From CBIHNH01 sp966211425 (GTDB lineage: Bacteria > Patescibacteriota > Saccharimonadia > Saccharimonadales > Saccharimonadaceae), in contig CBIHNH010000008.1 in the NCBI GenBank assembly GCA_966211425.1, positions 1-26,494 of the forward strand: a stretch of 26,494 nucleotides of DNA, given 5' to 3'. Numbering within the stretch: position 1 is the stretch's first letter; each line of letters begins with the position of its first letter. Below, piece by piece: positions 7,804-14,764 of this stretch. The notes beneath the pieces were generated by a model. That model worked only from the letters and a program-made list of their open reading frames with translations. It had not been told where the DNA came from and did no database searches. A program made the translations under genes and the position numbers.

Positions 7804-8283
7804 ATGAGCTCAGAACAGCAAAAAGATCTCGGTAAGTTTTTTCTTGTCGGTGTCGTCTCGACAGCGTTTGACTATCTGCTGCTGAATATATTCGCAGTTA
7901 TCATCGGCTTGCCGCTCCTCATCGCGAACTCGATCTCAGCGCCTTTCTCGAGCTTTCTGAGCTACAAGCTCAACAGACATGTCGTGTTTGAGGGGCGTAT
8001 GTACGGAAGGCGCAAGACCTTGCTGCTGTATGTAGCAATCATAGCGTTCGGCATCCTCATTATCCAGAACAGCCTTCTGCATATATTCGAAAATACGTTG
8101 GCTCATCCACTGGCCGAATCGATCTTGCCGCTGCTTGATGCCATCCGGCTCGGACACATAAGCGAATCAACGGTTGCAATTAACCTCGCCAAGATCGGCG
8201 CCTCGCTACTGGCGGCGCTCTGGAACTTCTTTATGCTCCGAAAATTCGTCTTCGTCACAAAGGACGACCTGGGAAGCAACTAG
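7804..8283 (+). CDS. GtrA-family membrane protein
   Basis: 159 residues with four predicted membrane helices. The GtrA layout is visible: FFLVGVVSTAFDYLLLNIF opens helix one, SYKLNRHVVF follows helix two, and helix four ends with WNFFMLRKFVFVTKD, near the family's usual C-terminus. GtrA-like proteins are thought to help move lipid-linked sugars such as undecaprenyl-phosphate-glucose across the membrane for surface glycan modification. No glycosyltransferase partner is next to it. It sits alone between dnaK and the oppositely oriented FKBP gene; its stop and that of FKBP share the palindrome CTAG (8280-8283). Confidence 0.88.
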   Translation: MSSEQQKDLGKFFLVGVVSTAFDYLLLNIFAVIIGLPLLIANSISAPFSSFLSYKLNRHVVFEGRMYGRRKTLLLYVAIIAFGILIIQNSLLHIFENTLAHPLAESILPLLDAIRLGHISESTVAINLAKIGASLLAALWNFFMLRKFVFVTKDDLGSN

Positions 8284-8663
8284 CCGTTGCGCGGAATCGC
8301 GACGAGCTCAATATCGAACACGAGGTCGCTATTTGGCGGGATATTGGCGGCTGCCCGCACTGACCCATAGGCCATTTCTGAAGGGATGATGAGCCGTCGC
8401 ATGCCACCTACTTTCATGCGCGGGACACCTTCGGTCCAGCCTCTCACTACTTGGTCCAGCCCAAAGGTGATAGCCTCGCCAAAGTCATGGCTGCTTTGAA
8501 AGATAACGCCGTTTTTACAGAGCGCACCAGTGTAGTGTGCCGTGATAGTCGCTCCGGGATTCACGGTTTCGCCGGTGCCGACTTCGATATCGATGACTTC
8601 AAGTGTCTCGACGTTGTCGATTGGCGTGAAGTCGCTGAGTTTTGTTCCTTCGTATTTTGTCAT
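8280..8663 (-). CDS. FKBP-type peptidyl-prolyl isomerase
   Basis: A single FKBP domain of 127 residues. VNPGATITAHYTGAL, FQSSHDFGEAITFGLDQVVRGWTEGVPRMKVGGMRRLIIP and the ending AYGSVRAAANIPPNSDLVFDIELVAI follow the family pattern; the common Asp of the FD.S motif is replaced, as FQSS. It catalyses cis-trans isomerisation of proline peptide bonds; no signal peptide, so cytoplasmic. The start at 8663 (MTKYEG) is chosen over the longer frame from 8681 because TATACT sits six bases upstream of it. It is divergent from dnaJ; the CIRCE of dnaJ lies 19-45 bases upstream of its start, over its own -35 region. Confidence 0.92.
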   Translation of the reverse strand: MTKYEGTKLSDFTPIDNVETLEVIDIEVGTGETVNPGATITAHYTGALCKNGVIFQSSHDFGEAITFGLDQVVRGWTEGVPRMKVGGMRRLIIPSEMAYGSVRAAANIPPNSDLVFDIELVAIPRNG

Positions 8664-8669
8664 ATCTCT

Positions 8670-8675
8670 AGTATA
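8670..8675 (-). promoter_or_regulatory. -10 hexamer of FKBP gene, leaderless
   Basis: TATACT on the minus strand, six bases before the ATG at 8663. The expected -35 position falls inside the CIRCE at 8682-8708. Confidence 0.7.
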
Positions 8676-8681
8676 AACCAT

Positions 8682-8708
8682 CTAGCACTCTTGACCTCAG
8701 AGTGCTAG
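8682..8708 (+). promoter_or_regulatory. CIRCE operator of dnaJ
   Basis: CTAGCACTC, nine bases (TTGACCTCA), GAGTGCTAG: perfect nine-base arms, the same core as at dnaK. The -35 hexamer TTGACC (8691-8696) is in the spacer. It lies between dnaJ and the divergent FKBP gene. Confidence 0.95.
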
Positions 8709-8719
8709 TCTCGTACTAT
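8691..8719 (+). promoter_or_regulatory. Promoter of dnaJ, nearly leaderless
   Basis: TTGACC (8691-8696) and TACTAT (8714-8719) are 17 bases apart, the same geometry as dnaK. The dnaJ ATG at 8729 is nine bases past the -10, so the leader is about three bases. Confidence 0.8.
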
Positions 8720-8728
8720 AGATAACAG

Positions 8729-9832
8729 ATGTCAAAACGAGATTATTACGAAATACTAGGGATAGACAAGGGCGCCTCAGCCGACGAGATAAAGAAGGCG
8801 TTTAGAAAACTTGCTATCAAATACCACCCGGATAAAGAGGGCGGCGACGAGGTCAAGTTCAAAGAGGCAAACGAGGCCTACGAGGTCTTAAAAGACGAGC
8901 AGAAACGACAGCGCTACGACCAGTTCGGCCACGCTGGTGTCGGTGGAAACGGTGGTGGTGGCGCTGGTAATCCGTTCGAAGGTTTCCAGGGCTTTGGCAA
9001 CGGCCAAGGGTTTGAGTTCAACTTTGGTGATGGCGGACTGGGCGATATTTTCGGTTCGTTCTTTGGTCAAGGTGGTGGCGGTCAGCGAGGCCCGCGTCGT
9101 GGCCGTGATGTCGAGACGACGATCAACCTGACCTTCGAAGAAGCTGTCTTCGGAACCGAGAAGACCATCCACGTGACGCTCGATGACGAATGCTCGCACT
9201 GCAAAGGTTCAACGGTTGAGCCTGGCTATGAGTTTAAAACGTGTCCGACATGTAAGGGTGCCGGCCAACAGACCCGTGTCATGAATACAATCTTTGGCGC
9301 CATCCAGCAGCAGGTACCATGCGAAACCTGCCGCGGACGAGGCAAAGTGCCAGAAAAGGTTTGTACCGTCTGTAACGGCAAGGGAACAGAGCGTACGAAA
9401 CAAGATATCACGCTCAAAGTACCCGAAGGTGTCGACGATGGTGCGACCATCCGTCTACGCGAACGCGGTGAAGCGGTAGCTGATGGCGCCAAGGGTGACC
9501 TCTACGTCCATCTACGGGTCAAACCGCACAAGAAATTCACCCGTGAAGGCGACCTCATCCTTTCCGACGAACACATCAGCATGGTCGACGCCGCACTCGG
9601 CACCGAGATCGAGGTTGAGACAGTTGACGGTGTCGTTACTATGAAAATCCCGGCCGGAACACAGAGCGGTACCGACTTTAAGTTATCAAGCCACGGCGTA
9701 CCGCACATGCGCGGTAGCGGTCGCGGAGCGCATATCGTTCGTATCATCGTCGATATCCCGACAAAGTTGACCAAAAAACAGCGTGAGTTACTTGCTGATT
9801 TCGATAAAGCGAAACGTTCAAAAATCTTCTAG
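8729..9832 (+). CDS. dnaJ: Chaperone DnaJ (Hsp40, type I)
   Basis: 367 residues in canonical order: J-domain with the HPD triad (KYHPDKEGGDE, about residue 31), a glycine- and phenylalanine-rich linker (about 70-125), a zinc domain with four motifs (CSHCKGST, CPTCKGAG, CETCRGRG, CTVCNGKG), and the C-terminal client-binding domains. The first zinc motif lacks the final Gly. DnaJ delivers clients to DnaK and stimulates its ATPase. It has its own CIRCE promoter, so its regulation matches dnaK although it is separated by two unrelated genes. No Shine-Dalgarno fits the predicted short leader. It ends without a convincing terminator. Confidence 0.97.
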   Translation: MSKRDYYEILGIDKGASADEIKKAFRKLAIKYHPDKEGGDEVKFKEANEAYEVLKDEQKRQRYDQFGHAGVGGNGGGGAGNPFEGFQGFGNGQGFEFNFGDGGLGDIFGSFFGQGGGGQRGPRRGRDVETTINLTFEEAVFGTEKTIHVTLDDECSHCKGSTVEPGYEFKTCPTCKGAGQQTRVMNTIFGAIQQQVPCETCRGRGKVPEKVCTVCNGKGTERTKQDITLKVPEGVDDGATIRLRERGEAVADGAKGDLYVHLRVKPHKKFTREGDLILSDEHISMVDAALGTEIEVETVDGVVTMKIPAGTQSGTDFKLSSHGVPHMRGSGRGAHIVRIIVDIPTKLTKKQRELLADFDKAKRSKIF

Positions 9833-9852
9833 ATTTCTTTGCCCTCAGGCAG

Positions 9853-9858
9853 TACAAT
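9853..9858 (+). promoter_or_regulatory. -10 hexamer of GNAT gene
   Basis: TACAAT, ten bases before the ATG at 9869, in the short gap after dnaJ; no clear -35. Confidence 0.5.
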
Positions 9859-9868
9859 TCAGTGACAA

Positions 9869-10369
9869 ATGCCGTACACTATTCGCATTGCCACCGAAGA
9901 CGATATCGACGCGCTGTACGATATATCTTGTTCGGTGCACCTAGAATCGTTCTACCGCGACCTCATACCGGAGACTCACTATGCTCGGTTCGTCGAACGA
10001 TATACGCCGTCTCCGCAGCGCTTGGCGCGGTTTTATGAAAAGTTCATCACGCGCTTTCATGACCCACAGTGGCACACATGGGTCGCCGAAGAGAATGGCG
10101 AGATCATCGGGTTTACGGTCGCTCACGAACAGGGTGAGGTGTTAGAGCTGAGGAGCTTATTTGTGAGCAAAGGCCATCAAGGCAAAGGTGTAGGCCGGGC
10201 GCTGTTCGAGACGTCCTGCGGTATCGCTGAACCAGGACAGACGATTTTGCTCGAAGTTCTTGAAAACAACCACCGCGCTATCAAGCTCTACGAAAAACAG
10301 GGTTTTGAAAAGGGCGTCCCCGTCGATGAATACTACGGCGGGTCGATGATACAGATGTACAAGCATTGA
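9869..10369 (+). CDS. GNAT-family N-acetyltransferase
   Basis: 166 residues of one GNAT domain: IRIATEDDIDALYDI at the start, the beta-strand LELRSLFVS, acetyl-CoA-binding loop QGKGVG (104-109), and the late motif NNHRAIKLYEKQGFE. Such enzymes transfer an acetyl group from acetyl-CoA to an amine; the substrate cannot be told from sequence and could be a small amine, a peptide or a protein N-terminus. It precedes the DUF1704 peptidase by 31 bases; the -35 of that gene overlaps this gene's stop codon. A link to the following peptide-ligase cassette is possible, since GNATs recur in such clusters, but the separate promoter makes that uncertain. Confidence 0.88.
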   Translation: MPYTIRIATEDDIDALYDISCSVHLESFYRDLIPETHYARFVERYTPSPQRLARFYEKFITRFHDPQWHTWVAEENGEIIGFTVAHEQGEVLELRSLFVSKGHQGKGVGRALFETSCGIAEPGQTILLEVLENNHRAIKLYEKQGFEKGVPVDEYYGGSMIQMYKH

Positions 10370-10394
10370 CATTTTATATAAAAAGTGCTAATAT
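10366..10394 (+). promoter_or_regulatory. Promoter of DUF1704 gene, leaderless
   Basis: Consensus TTGACA (10366-10371) and TAATAT (10389-10394), exactly 17 apart, six bases before the ATG at 10401. The -35 overlaps the TGA stop of the GNAT gene. This is one of the strongest promoters in the window. Confidence 0.85.
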
Positions 10395-10400
10395 ATACGT

Positions 10401-11735
10401 ATGGAAACCATTACCAATGGTAACGTTGAAGCTACGTTTCAACACCTTCTCGAACTAGAGCCAAAACTCATCTCTTCAATGGTTCCTGCAAATGACCAGG
10501 AAGAAAAAAATCTTTTTCTCGCCGGGGAGCATCGCTTACCTGAACATACCTATCCGAACTTGGCTATCGATGACGAAAAACTGGAGGCTATCCGCCAAAT
10601 CGGAGATGCGATTTTAGCCGATCCTAGTCTCGATCCTAAACATGAAGTAGTGTACCGTGAGTTTGTCGAGGGTTATCTCAGAAAGACCCGCCTAATGCAG
10701 CACGCATATAGAACCAAAGCTGCTTCGACCGACGAGGAGCGTGAAAACGCGAAGCGTGACTTTATGGAGTTGAATGTTGAGCTATACGGTGCACCCGATC
10801 GAGAGACATATACGTCGTTATTTCAGGAAAAGCTTCATGTGATAAAGCAAAAAAACTTGTCATCTATCGCAGCAGATATTCACGAAGAGCTACTTGCTCT
10901 CGTCCCAGCGCAGTATGTCGAGCAGGGTGCTACATCGGAGCGATACCGACCTTCATCGGAAACGATTGAATGGATGCAGTCAGCCGTAAATACTCTGTAT
11001 GGGTCGATGCTTGAGCATGTCCCTGACAAAGAATCGTTTAACGTAGACGAAGTGCGCGATATCTTTGATACGATTTTGCGTAAAGAGTTTGGAGAGGCGG
11101 CCGAGGGTTGGCGTATTGACGTAGAGCCTGCAACGTCAATCAATGTGAAGGGACCCGAAAAGCGCGTCGTTATTCCTGAGGATCGCGGTGAACTGCCGCG
11201 CGAAATCGTAGAGCAACTGGTCGTGCACGAGCTGGGTGTTCATGTCATGCGTGCGATCACTGGTGGTCAAACTGATATTGGTCCGCTCCAGACTGGCCTC
11301 AACGAATATTATGATGCCGAAGAAGGGCTAGGCAAGATTATGGAGCAGGCTCTCAGGGGTAATTTTATCGAAGCTGGCGTAGACCATTACATTACGGCTG
11401 GGCTTGCAACCTTCGACGACAAGGATTTCCGTGACGCTTACGAAATAAAGTGGCGACTTGGTCTACTCGACATGCTTACGGACGAAGAAGAGGTGACTGA
11501 AGCTATAGTCGCCAATGCCCGAAAAGTGGCGTACACGGGCGTGATGCGTATCTATCGTGGTACCGACGAACTACCGTGGTATAAAGATCTCGCCTACTAC
11601 AACGGATCAGTGGAAACGTGGAAGTTCCTCGAGAAGATAAAAGGCGATGATTTCCGGCTGACACTCCTACTCATGGGCAAGACGAATGTTTCTGACGAGC
11701 ATTTGCGCGTTCTCCTCGAGTCAAAATCAGTATAG
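10401..11735 (+). CDS. DUF1704/MATCAP-like zinc metallopeptidase
   Basis: The catalytic motif HELGVH (276-281) is an HExxxH zinc site, followed by RAITGGQ, LQTGLNEYYDAEEGL (E307/E308) in the order typical of DUF1704, where the later Glu is the probable third ligand. The eukaryotic members of this family (MATCAP, KIAA0895) are carboxypeptidases that remove the C-terminal tyrosine of tubulin. The 444-residue protein has a 260-residue helical N-terminal part and no signal peptide, so it is cytoplasmic. It is followed 81 bases downstream by two ATP-grasp genes and a RimB-like protease gene, which suggests it acts on C-terminal residues that those ligases add. That link is inference. Confidence 0.82.
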   Translation: METITNGNVEATFQHLLELEPKLISSMVPANDQEEKNLFLAGEHRLPEHTYPNLAIDDEKLEAIRQIGDAILADPSLDPKHEVVYREFVEGYLRKTRLMQHAYRTKAASTDEERENAKRDFMELNVELYGAPDRETYTSLFQEKLHVIKQKNLSSIAADIHEELLALVPAQYVEQGATSERYRPSSETIEWMQSAVNTLYGSMLEHVPDKESFNVDEVRDIFDTILRKEFGEAAEGWRIDVEPATSINVKGPEKRVVIPEDRGELPREIVEQLVVHELGVHVMRAITGGQTDIGPLQTGLNEYYDAEEGLGKIMEQALRGNFIEAGVDHYITAGLATFDDKDFRDAYEIKWRLGLLDMLTDEEEVTEAIVANARKVAYTGVMRIYRGTDELPWYKDLAYYNGSVETWKFLEKIKGDDFRLTLLLMGKTNVSDEHLRVLLESKSV

Positions 11736-11751
11736 AATAGCCCAGAAGCTA

Positions 11752-11780
11752 TTGACATTTTTGCATTTTATTGCTATAAT
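11752..11780 (+). promoter_or_regulatory. Promoter of ATP-grasp operon
   Basis: Perfect consensus: TTGACA (11752-11757), 17 bases, TATAAT (11775-11780). Start near 11787, with a leader of about 30 AT-rich bases before the ATG at 11817. It is the best promoter match in the window. Confidence 0.92.
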
Positions 11781-11816
11781 TGTAATATTATTGCCTACGA
11801 TAAAAAAGTAACGCCA

Positions 11817-12770
11817 ATGCTAAAGATTACCACCCGAAGTATAGTAGATGAGCTGAAGAGCCGTGGAGTTCCCGTAGAGATACTCGAGGAACGATACGGT
11901 CTTGTTCGCTATAGGGTAGGCGATCAATGGCGCTTACTCAGGAGCTCAATCACCGACGAGGCGAGTTGGCTTGGTGGGTTTATTGCGCGCGACAAGCGAA
12001 TTACACACGCGTTGCTCGAGGATGAAGACCTCAGGCAGCCGGCGACGGTGAGTTTTGAGAACGAAGCGTTGGCGCTTGGGTTTATGAACCATCACGAACA
12101 GATCGTCGTGAAGCCAACAGATGGTGGGCATGGTAATGGGGTGACAGTTGGCGTGCGGACAGAGAGCGCGTTACACCGCGCAATTGTCGTGGCTAAACAA
12201 GCAAGCAGAGGCGGCGAGGTTATCCTGCAGGAACAAGTGAGCGGCAACGACATTCGCGTGTTGATAATCGGTGGCTCATTTGCGGCTGGTGCCCTGCGTA
12301 TCCCGGCAGAAGTTACCGGTGATGGTGAGCATACGATCCGCCAGTTGATCGATCTGGAAAATAACGATAACGTAAAACGCGGCAACAATTATTCTAAGCG
12401 TTTGAATTTTATAGACCACGAGGCGGCGGAGAGATTTCTTGGTGAACGCATCGATAATGAGGTTCCAGCTCAGGGCGAGGTAGTTCGTGTAGCGGGACCG
12501 GCCAACATCGGTGCCGGTGGCACCTCTGTCAATGTAACCGACAAGATTCCTGCTGGGATTATCAAGAAGGCCGAGCGTGTAGCCGAACTCCTAAAACTCC
12601 CGACATGCGGCGTTGATTTTATGGTTAGCGACGCAGAAGATGCGGCCAGTTACCGGTTTATCGAGGTAAATGCTTGTCCGAGCTTTGGTCTACACCTCTT
12701 TCCAGCTGTTGGTGAGCCCGAGCCGGTCGCGGAGGCTTTTGTTAACCATCTCCTACAGGAGGCAAAATGA
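11817..12770 (+). CDS. CphA/GshF-like ATP-grasp peptide ligase
   Basis: 317 residues of a stand-alone ATP-grasp domain. VVKPTDGGHGNGV (K99 in the ATP-binding strand), VILQEQVSGNDIRVLIIGG, RIPAEVTGDGEHTIRQLID and the metal-binding FIEVNACPSFGLH match the ATP-grasp half of cyanophycin synthetase and the ATP-grasp domain of GshF. The lysine-rich linker CphA-type motif NDNVKRGNN is also recognisable. These enzymes join a carboxylate to an amine by an acyl-phosphate. The substrate is unknown; the N-terminal 60 residues have no clear relative. No Mur-ligase half is present, so it is not a whole cyanophycin synthetase. It overlaps the next gene by four bases (ATGA). Confidence 0.88.
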   Translation: MLKITTRSIVDELKSRGVPVEILEERYGLVRYRVGDQWRLLRSSITDEASWLGGFIARDKRITHALLEDEDLRQPATVSFENEALALGFMNHHEQIVVKPTDGGHGNGVTVGVRTESALHRAIVVAKQASRGGEVILQEQVSGNDIRVLIIGGSFAAGALRIPAEVTGDGEHTIRQLIDLENNDNVKRGNNYSKRLNFIDHEAAERFLGERIDNEVPAQGEVVRVAGPANIGAGGTSVNVTDKIPAGIIKKAERVAELLKLPTCGVDFMVSDAEDAASYRFIEVNACPSFGLHLFPAVGEPEPVAEAFVNHLLQEAK

Positions 12771-13213
12771 GTCAGCAAAGTCGCATAACCCTGGGCTGCT
12801 TCGAGATCGTTGACTTTCCTCTGTTTGGCGCAACCGGGATCCATGCAAAAGTTGATACCGGAGCTTTTTCGGGCGCCATGGACTGTACCGATATCAAAGT
12901 GGTCAGGCGCAAGTCAGACGACAAACGGATCCTAAAGTTTACGCCGTTCGGTGAAGAGCGCTACCGGACGGAAACGGATAAATTCCGCGAGACTTACGTG
13001 CGAAGTGCTCACGGTCATCGCCTAAGACGGTATATCATTGAGACAGAGATTGCCGTCCAAGGAATCGTTTACCCGGTTTCGATCGGTATCACAAGCCGTT
13101 CTGAAATGAAGCGTCCAGTACTGATCGGTCGGCGGTTTATACGAGAAAATAACATGCTAGTTGATGTAACTGTCAATGTAGAGCTTGATGATGAAGGGAA
13201 GAAATCATTATGA
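12767..13213 (+). CDS. RimB-like aspartyl protease (DUF785 family)
   Basis: 148 residues with the retroviral-type aspartyl protease fold used by PF05618, often called ATP-dependent zinc protease. The key triad D30-T31-G32 is in AKVDTGAFSGAMDC, and the typical end (RYIIETEI, SEMKRPVLIGRRFI) is present. In Pseudomonas a relative, RimB, works with RimK on glutamate tails of ribosomal protein S6. A perfect AGGAGG lies four bases before the ATG, and the ends overlap both neighbours by four bases (ATGA at 12767-12770 and 13210-13213), so it must be made with the two ligases. The likely role is trimming what RimK adds; this is inference. Confidence 0.87.
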   Translation: MSQQSRITLGCFEIVDFPLFGATGIHAKVDTGAFSGAMDCTDIKVVRRKSDDKRILKFTPFGEERYRTETDKFRETYVRSAHGHRLRRYIIETEIAVQGIVYPVSIGITSRSEMKRPVLIGRRFIRENNMLVDVTVNVELDDEGKKSL

Positions 13214-14121
13214 AAATCGCAATCTTATCCAACGGCCCCGGCAACTACTCAACCAAGCGTCTCAAGCAGATCGCTCTCGATCGTGGCCACGAAGTGGACA
13301 TCATCAAATATCGTGATTGCTACGCCAGCATCGAGAAATCTCAACCGATGGTGTGGCGTGATGGCGAGCCATTGGTTGGCTACGACGCGGTCATTCCTCG
13401 TATCGCTAGTAGCATGACGCGCTACGGTGCATCGATTGTTCGCCAGTTTGAGATGCAGGGCATCTACACGATGACGAGCTCTATCGCGATCGTTCGTTCT
13501 CGCGACAAACTGCGAAGTATGCAGCTGCTAGCCCGCGCGGGGGTTGGTATCCCTAAAACGGTCGTTTCTCGCGGTGCGGCCGATGTTGACAATCTCATCG
13601 ACCACCTCGGTGGTGCACCAGTTATTATCAAGCTTGCCCGCGGTACGCATGGTAACGGTGTCGTATTAGCCGAGAGCAAAAAAGCTGCAAAGTCCGTACT
13701 CCAGGCATTTTACGTTATGGACCAGGACGGTACAAACATCTTGCTCCAAGAGTTCGTCAAAGAATCCGCAGGTATGGATATACGAGTTTTTGTCGTCGGA
13801 GGGAAGGTTATCGCCAGCATGAAGCGTCAGAGTCTCGATGATGATTTTCGTTCAAACCTTCACCAGGGCGGTGCTGGTGAAAAAGTAAAGCTGACCGACG
13901 AAGAGCGTAAAACCGCCATCAAAGCCGCAAAATCAATGGGTCTGAACCTCGCCGGTGTTGATCTGATGCGGTCCGAGCGCGGTCCGTTAGTACTGGAAGT
14001 GAACTCGAGCCCAGGCTTTGGCATCGAGGAGGTGACCGGACGAGACGTCGCGACACCTATCATCGAATACGTCGAGCGCAACGCCAAGCGACGCAACAAG
14101 AAAGACAAAGTCGGAGCATGA
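13210..14121 (+). CDS. rimK: RimK-like glutamate ligase (ATP-grasp)
   Basis: 303 residues, colinear with E. coli RimK: KIAILSNGPGNYSTKRL at the start, YDAVIPRIASSMTRYGASIVRQFEM, RSRDKLRSMQLLARAGVGIP, the ATP-binding IKLARGTHGNGVVLAES, LQEFVKESAGMDIRVFVVGG, RSNLHQGGAG and the Mg-binding LEVNSSPGFGIEE. RimK adds glutamates to the C-terminus of ribosomal protein S6. Whether S6 is the target here cannot be told. The C-terminus is a short basic tail (KRRNKKDK). It is last in a three-gene operon with 4-base overlaps and is followed by a hairpin terminator at 14128. Confidence 0.93.
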   Translation: MKIAILSNGPGNYSTKRLKQIALDRGHEVDIIKYRDCYASIEKSQPMVWRDGEPLVGYDAVIPRIASSMTRYGASIVRQFEMQGIYTMTSSIAIVRSRDKLRSMQLLARAGVGIPKTVVSRGAADVDNLIDHLGGAPVIIKLARGTHGNGVVLAESKKAAKSVLQAFYVMDQDGTNILLQEFVKESAGMDIRVFVVGGKVIASMKRQSLDDDFRSNLHQGGAGEKVKLTDEERKTAIKAAKSMGLNLAGVDLMRSERGPLVLEVNSSPGFGIEEVTGRDVATPIIEYVERNAKRRNKKDKVGA

Positions 14122-14127
14122 TTTTTA

Positions 14128-14150
14128 GGAGGGGCTCGCCCCTCCGTTTT
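14128..14150 (+). terminator. Terminator after rimK
   Basis: Stem of seven GC-rich pairs (GGAGGGG, loop CTCG, CCCCTCC) followed by GTTTT. The T-tract is short, so termination may be partial. Confidence 0.75.
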
Positions 14151-14220
14151 ACGCCGAAGTAAATTCGTCGTTAAACTCCTTCGCCTGAAGCTCGACTACC
14201 GTCTCGAGTAGTTGGTACAT
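14149..14220 (-). CDS. Possible 23-residue peptide gene
   Basis: A minus-strand ORF of 23 codons starting ATG at 14220 with TATAAT nine bases upstream (14235-14230). Residues begin MYQLLETVVELQ; the product is acidic (four Glu and one Asp to one Lys) with hydrophobics every 3-4 positions, as in a short amphipathic helix. It runs antisense to the rimK-downstream gap and ends at the rimK terminator. The -10 is shared with the next plus-strand gene. No ribosome binding site exists, so it would need leaderless translation. It could be a chance ORF. Confidence 0.35.
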   Translation of the reverse strand: MYQLLETVVELQAKEFNDEFTSA

Positions 14221-14228
14221 CGGGGTGG

Positions 14229-14235
14229 TATTATA
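14229..14235. promoter_or_regulatory. Bidirectional -10 element
   Basis: TATTATA reads TATTAT on the plus strand, six bases before the ATG at 14241, and TATAAT on the minus strand, nine bases before the ATG at 14220. No consensus -35 is seen either way. Confidence 0.55.
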
Positions 14236-14240
14236 GTGGC

Positions 14241-14720
14241 ATGACGCTTGTGACTATCTTGATACTCTTCGCGAGCCTGACGTTGCTCGCGTATCTCTCG
14301 AAGCGACGCTTTGGTGTTCTCGGGTTGGCGCTCTGTGCCGGGCTCGTGTTGTCGCAGCAGATTACCCGTGATACCTCAAACTTTTTGCGGGCGACGGATG
14401 TTCCGGTTGAGCCTCTGGCATATCAGTCAGCTGCAAGTATCATCCTGATTCTCTTGCCGTCGCTCGTGTTGCTGATCGCCGGGCCGCAGTATCTCTCCAA
14501 ACGCTCACGTATCATCGGTGCTGTCGGTTATGGTTTATTTGGCTCGCTGCTTCTGATCGGCCCGCTCGTTTCCGGTCTGCCCTCACTTGACCCCGCCTTG
14601 CAACCGACACTGACTGCGATCGCTATGAATACATCATGGTTGTTGGCGACCGGTATCATCGTTGCGGTGTTCGATATGTTTTCTGCCAGCAGCCCAAAGA
14701 AGTTCTCGAAAAAGCATTGA
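14241..14720 (+). CDS. Hypothetical membrane protein, 159 aa
   Basis: I do not recognise a family. About four hydrophobic helices are visible (roughly 1-19, 27-38, 62-80, 90-111 and 125-147). A SKRR motif after helix one and SKRSR in the middle are positive loops that suggest a cytoplasmic face, and the C-terminus is basic (SPKKFSKKH). There is no catalytic motif. The ATG has TATTAT six bases upstream, supporting the start; it stands alone between the rimK terminator and the tRNA-Lys promoter. Confidence 0.78.
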   Translation: MTLVTILILFASLTLLAYLSKRRFGVLGLALCAGLVLSQQITRDTSNFLRATDVPVEPLAYQSAASIILILLPSLVLLIAGPQYLSKRSRIIGAVGYGLFGSLLLIGPLVSGLPSLDPALQPTLTAIAMNTSWLLATGIIVAVFDMFSASSPKKFSKKH

Positions 14721-14728
14721 GCGCGACA

Positions 14729-14758
14729 TTGACATCGACAGGGGTAAAATGCTACCAT
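14729..14758 (+). promoter_or_regulatory. Promoter of the tRNA-Lys transcript
   Basis: TTGACA (14729-14734) and TACCAT (14753-14758) are 18 bases apart. Start near 14765 gives about 145 bases before the tRNA. The -35 lies just behind the stop of the upstream gene. Confidence 0.65.
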
Positions 14759-14764
14759 AGCACC

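Noticed and set aside
8280..8681. FKBP start at 8681
   Set aside because: That codon lies upstream of the TATACT -10 and inside the promoter region; MTKYEG at 8663 is six bases past the -10.
9822..9836. Hairpin AAATCT/AGATTT after dnaJ as terminator
   Set aside because: Only six weak A-T rich pairs and no clean T-run.
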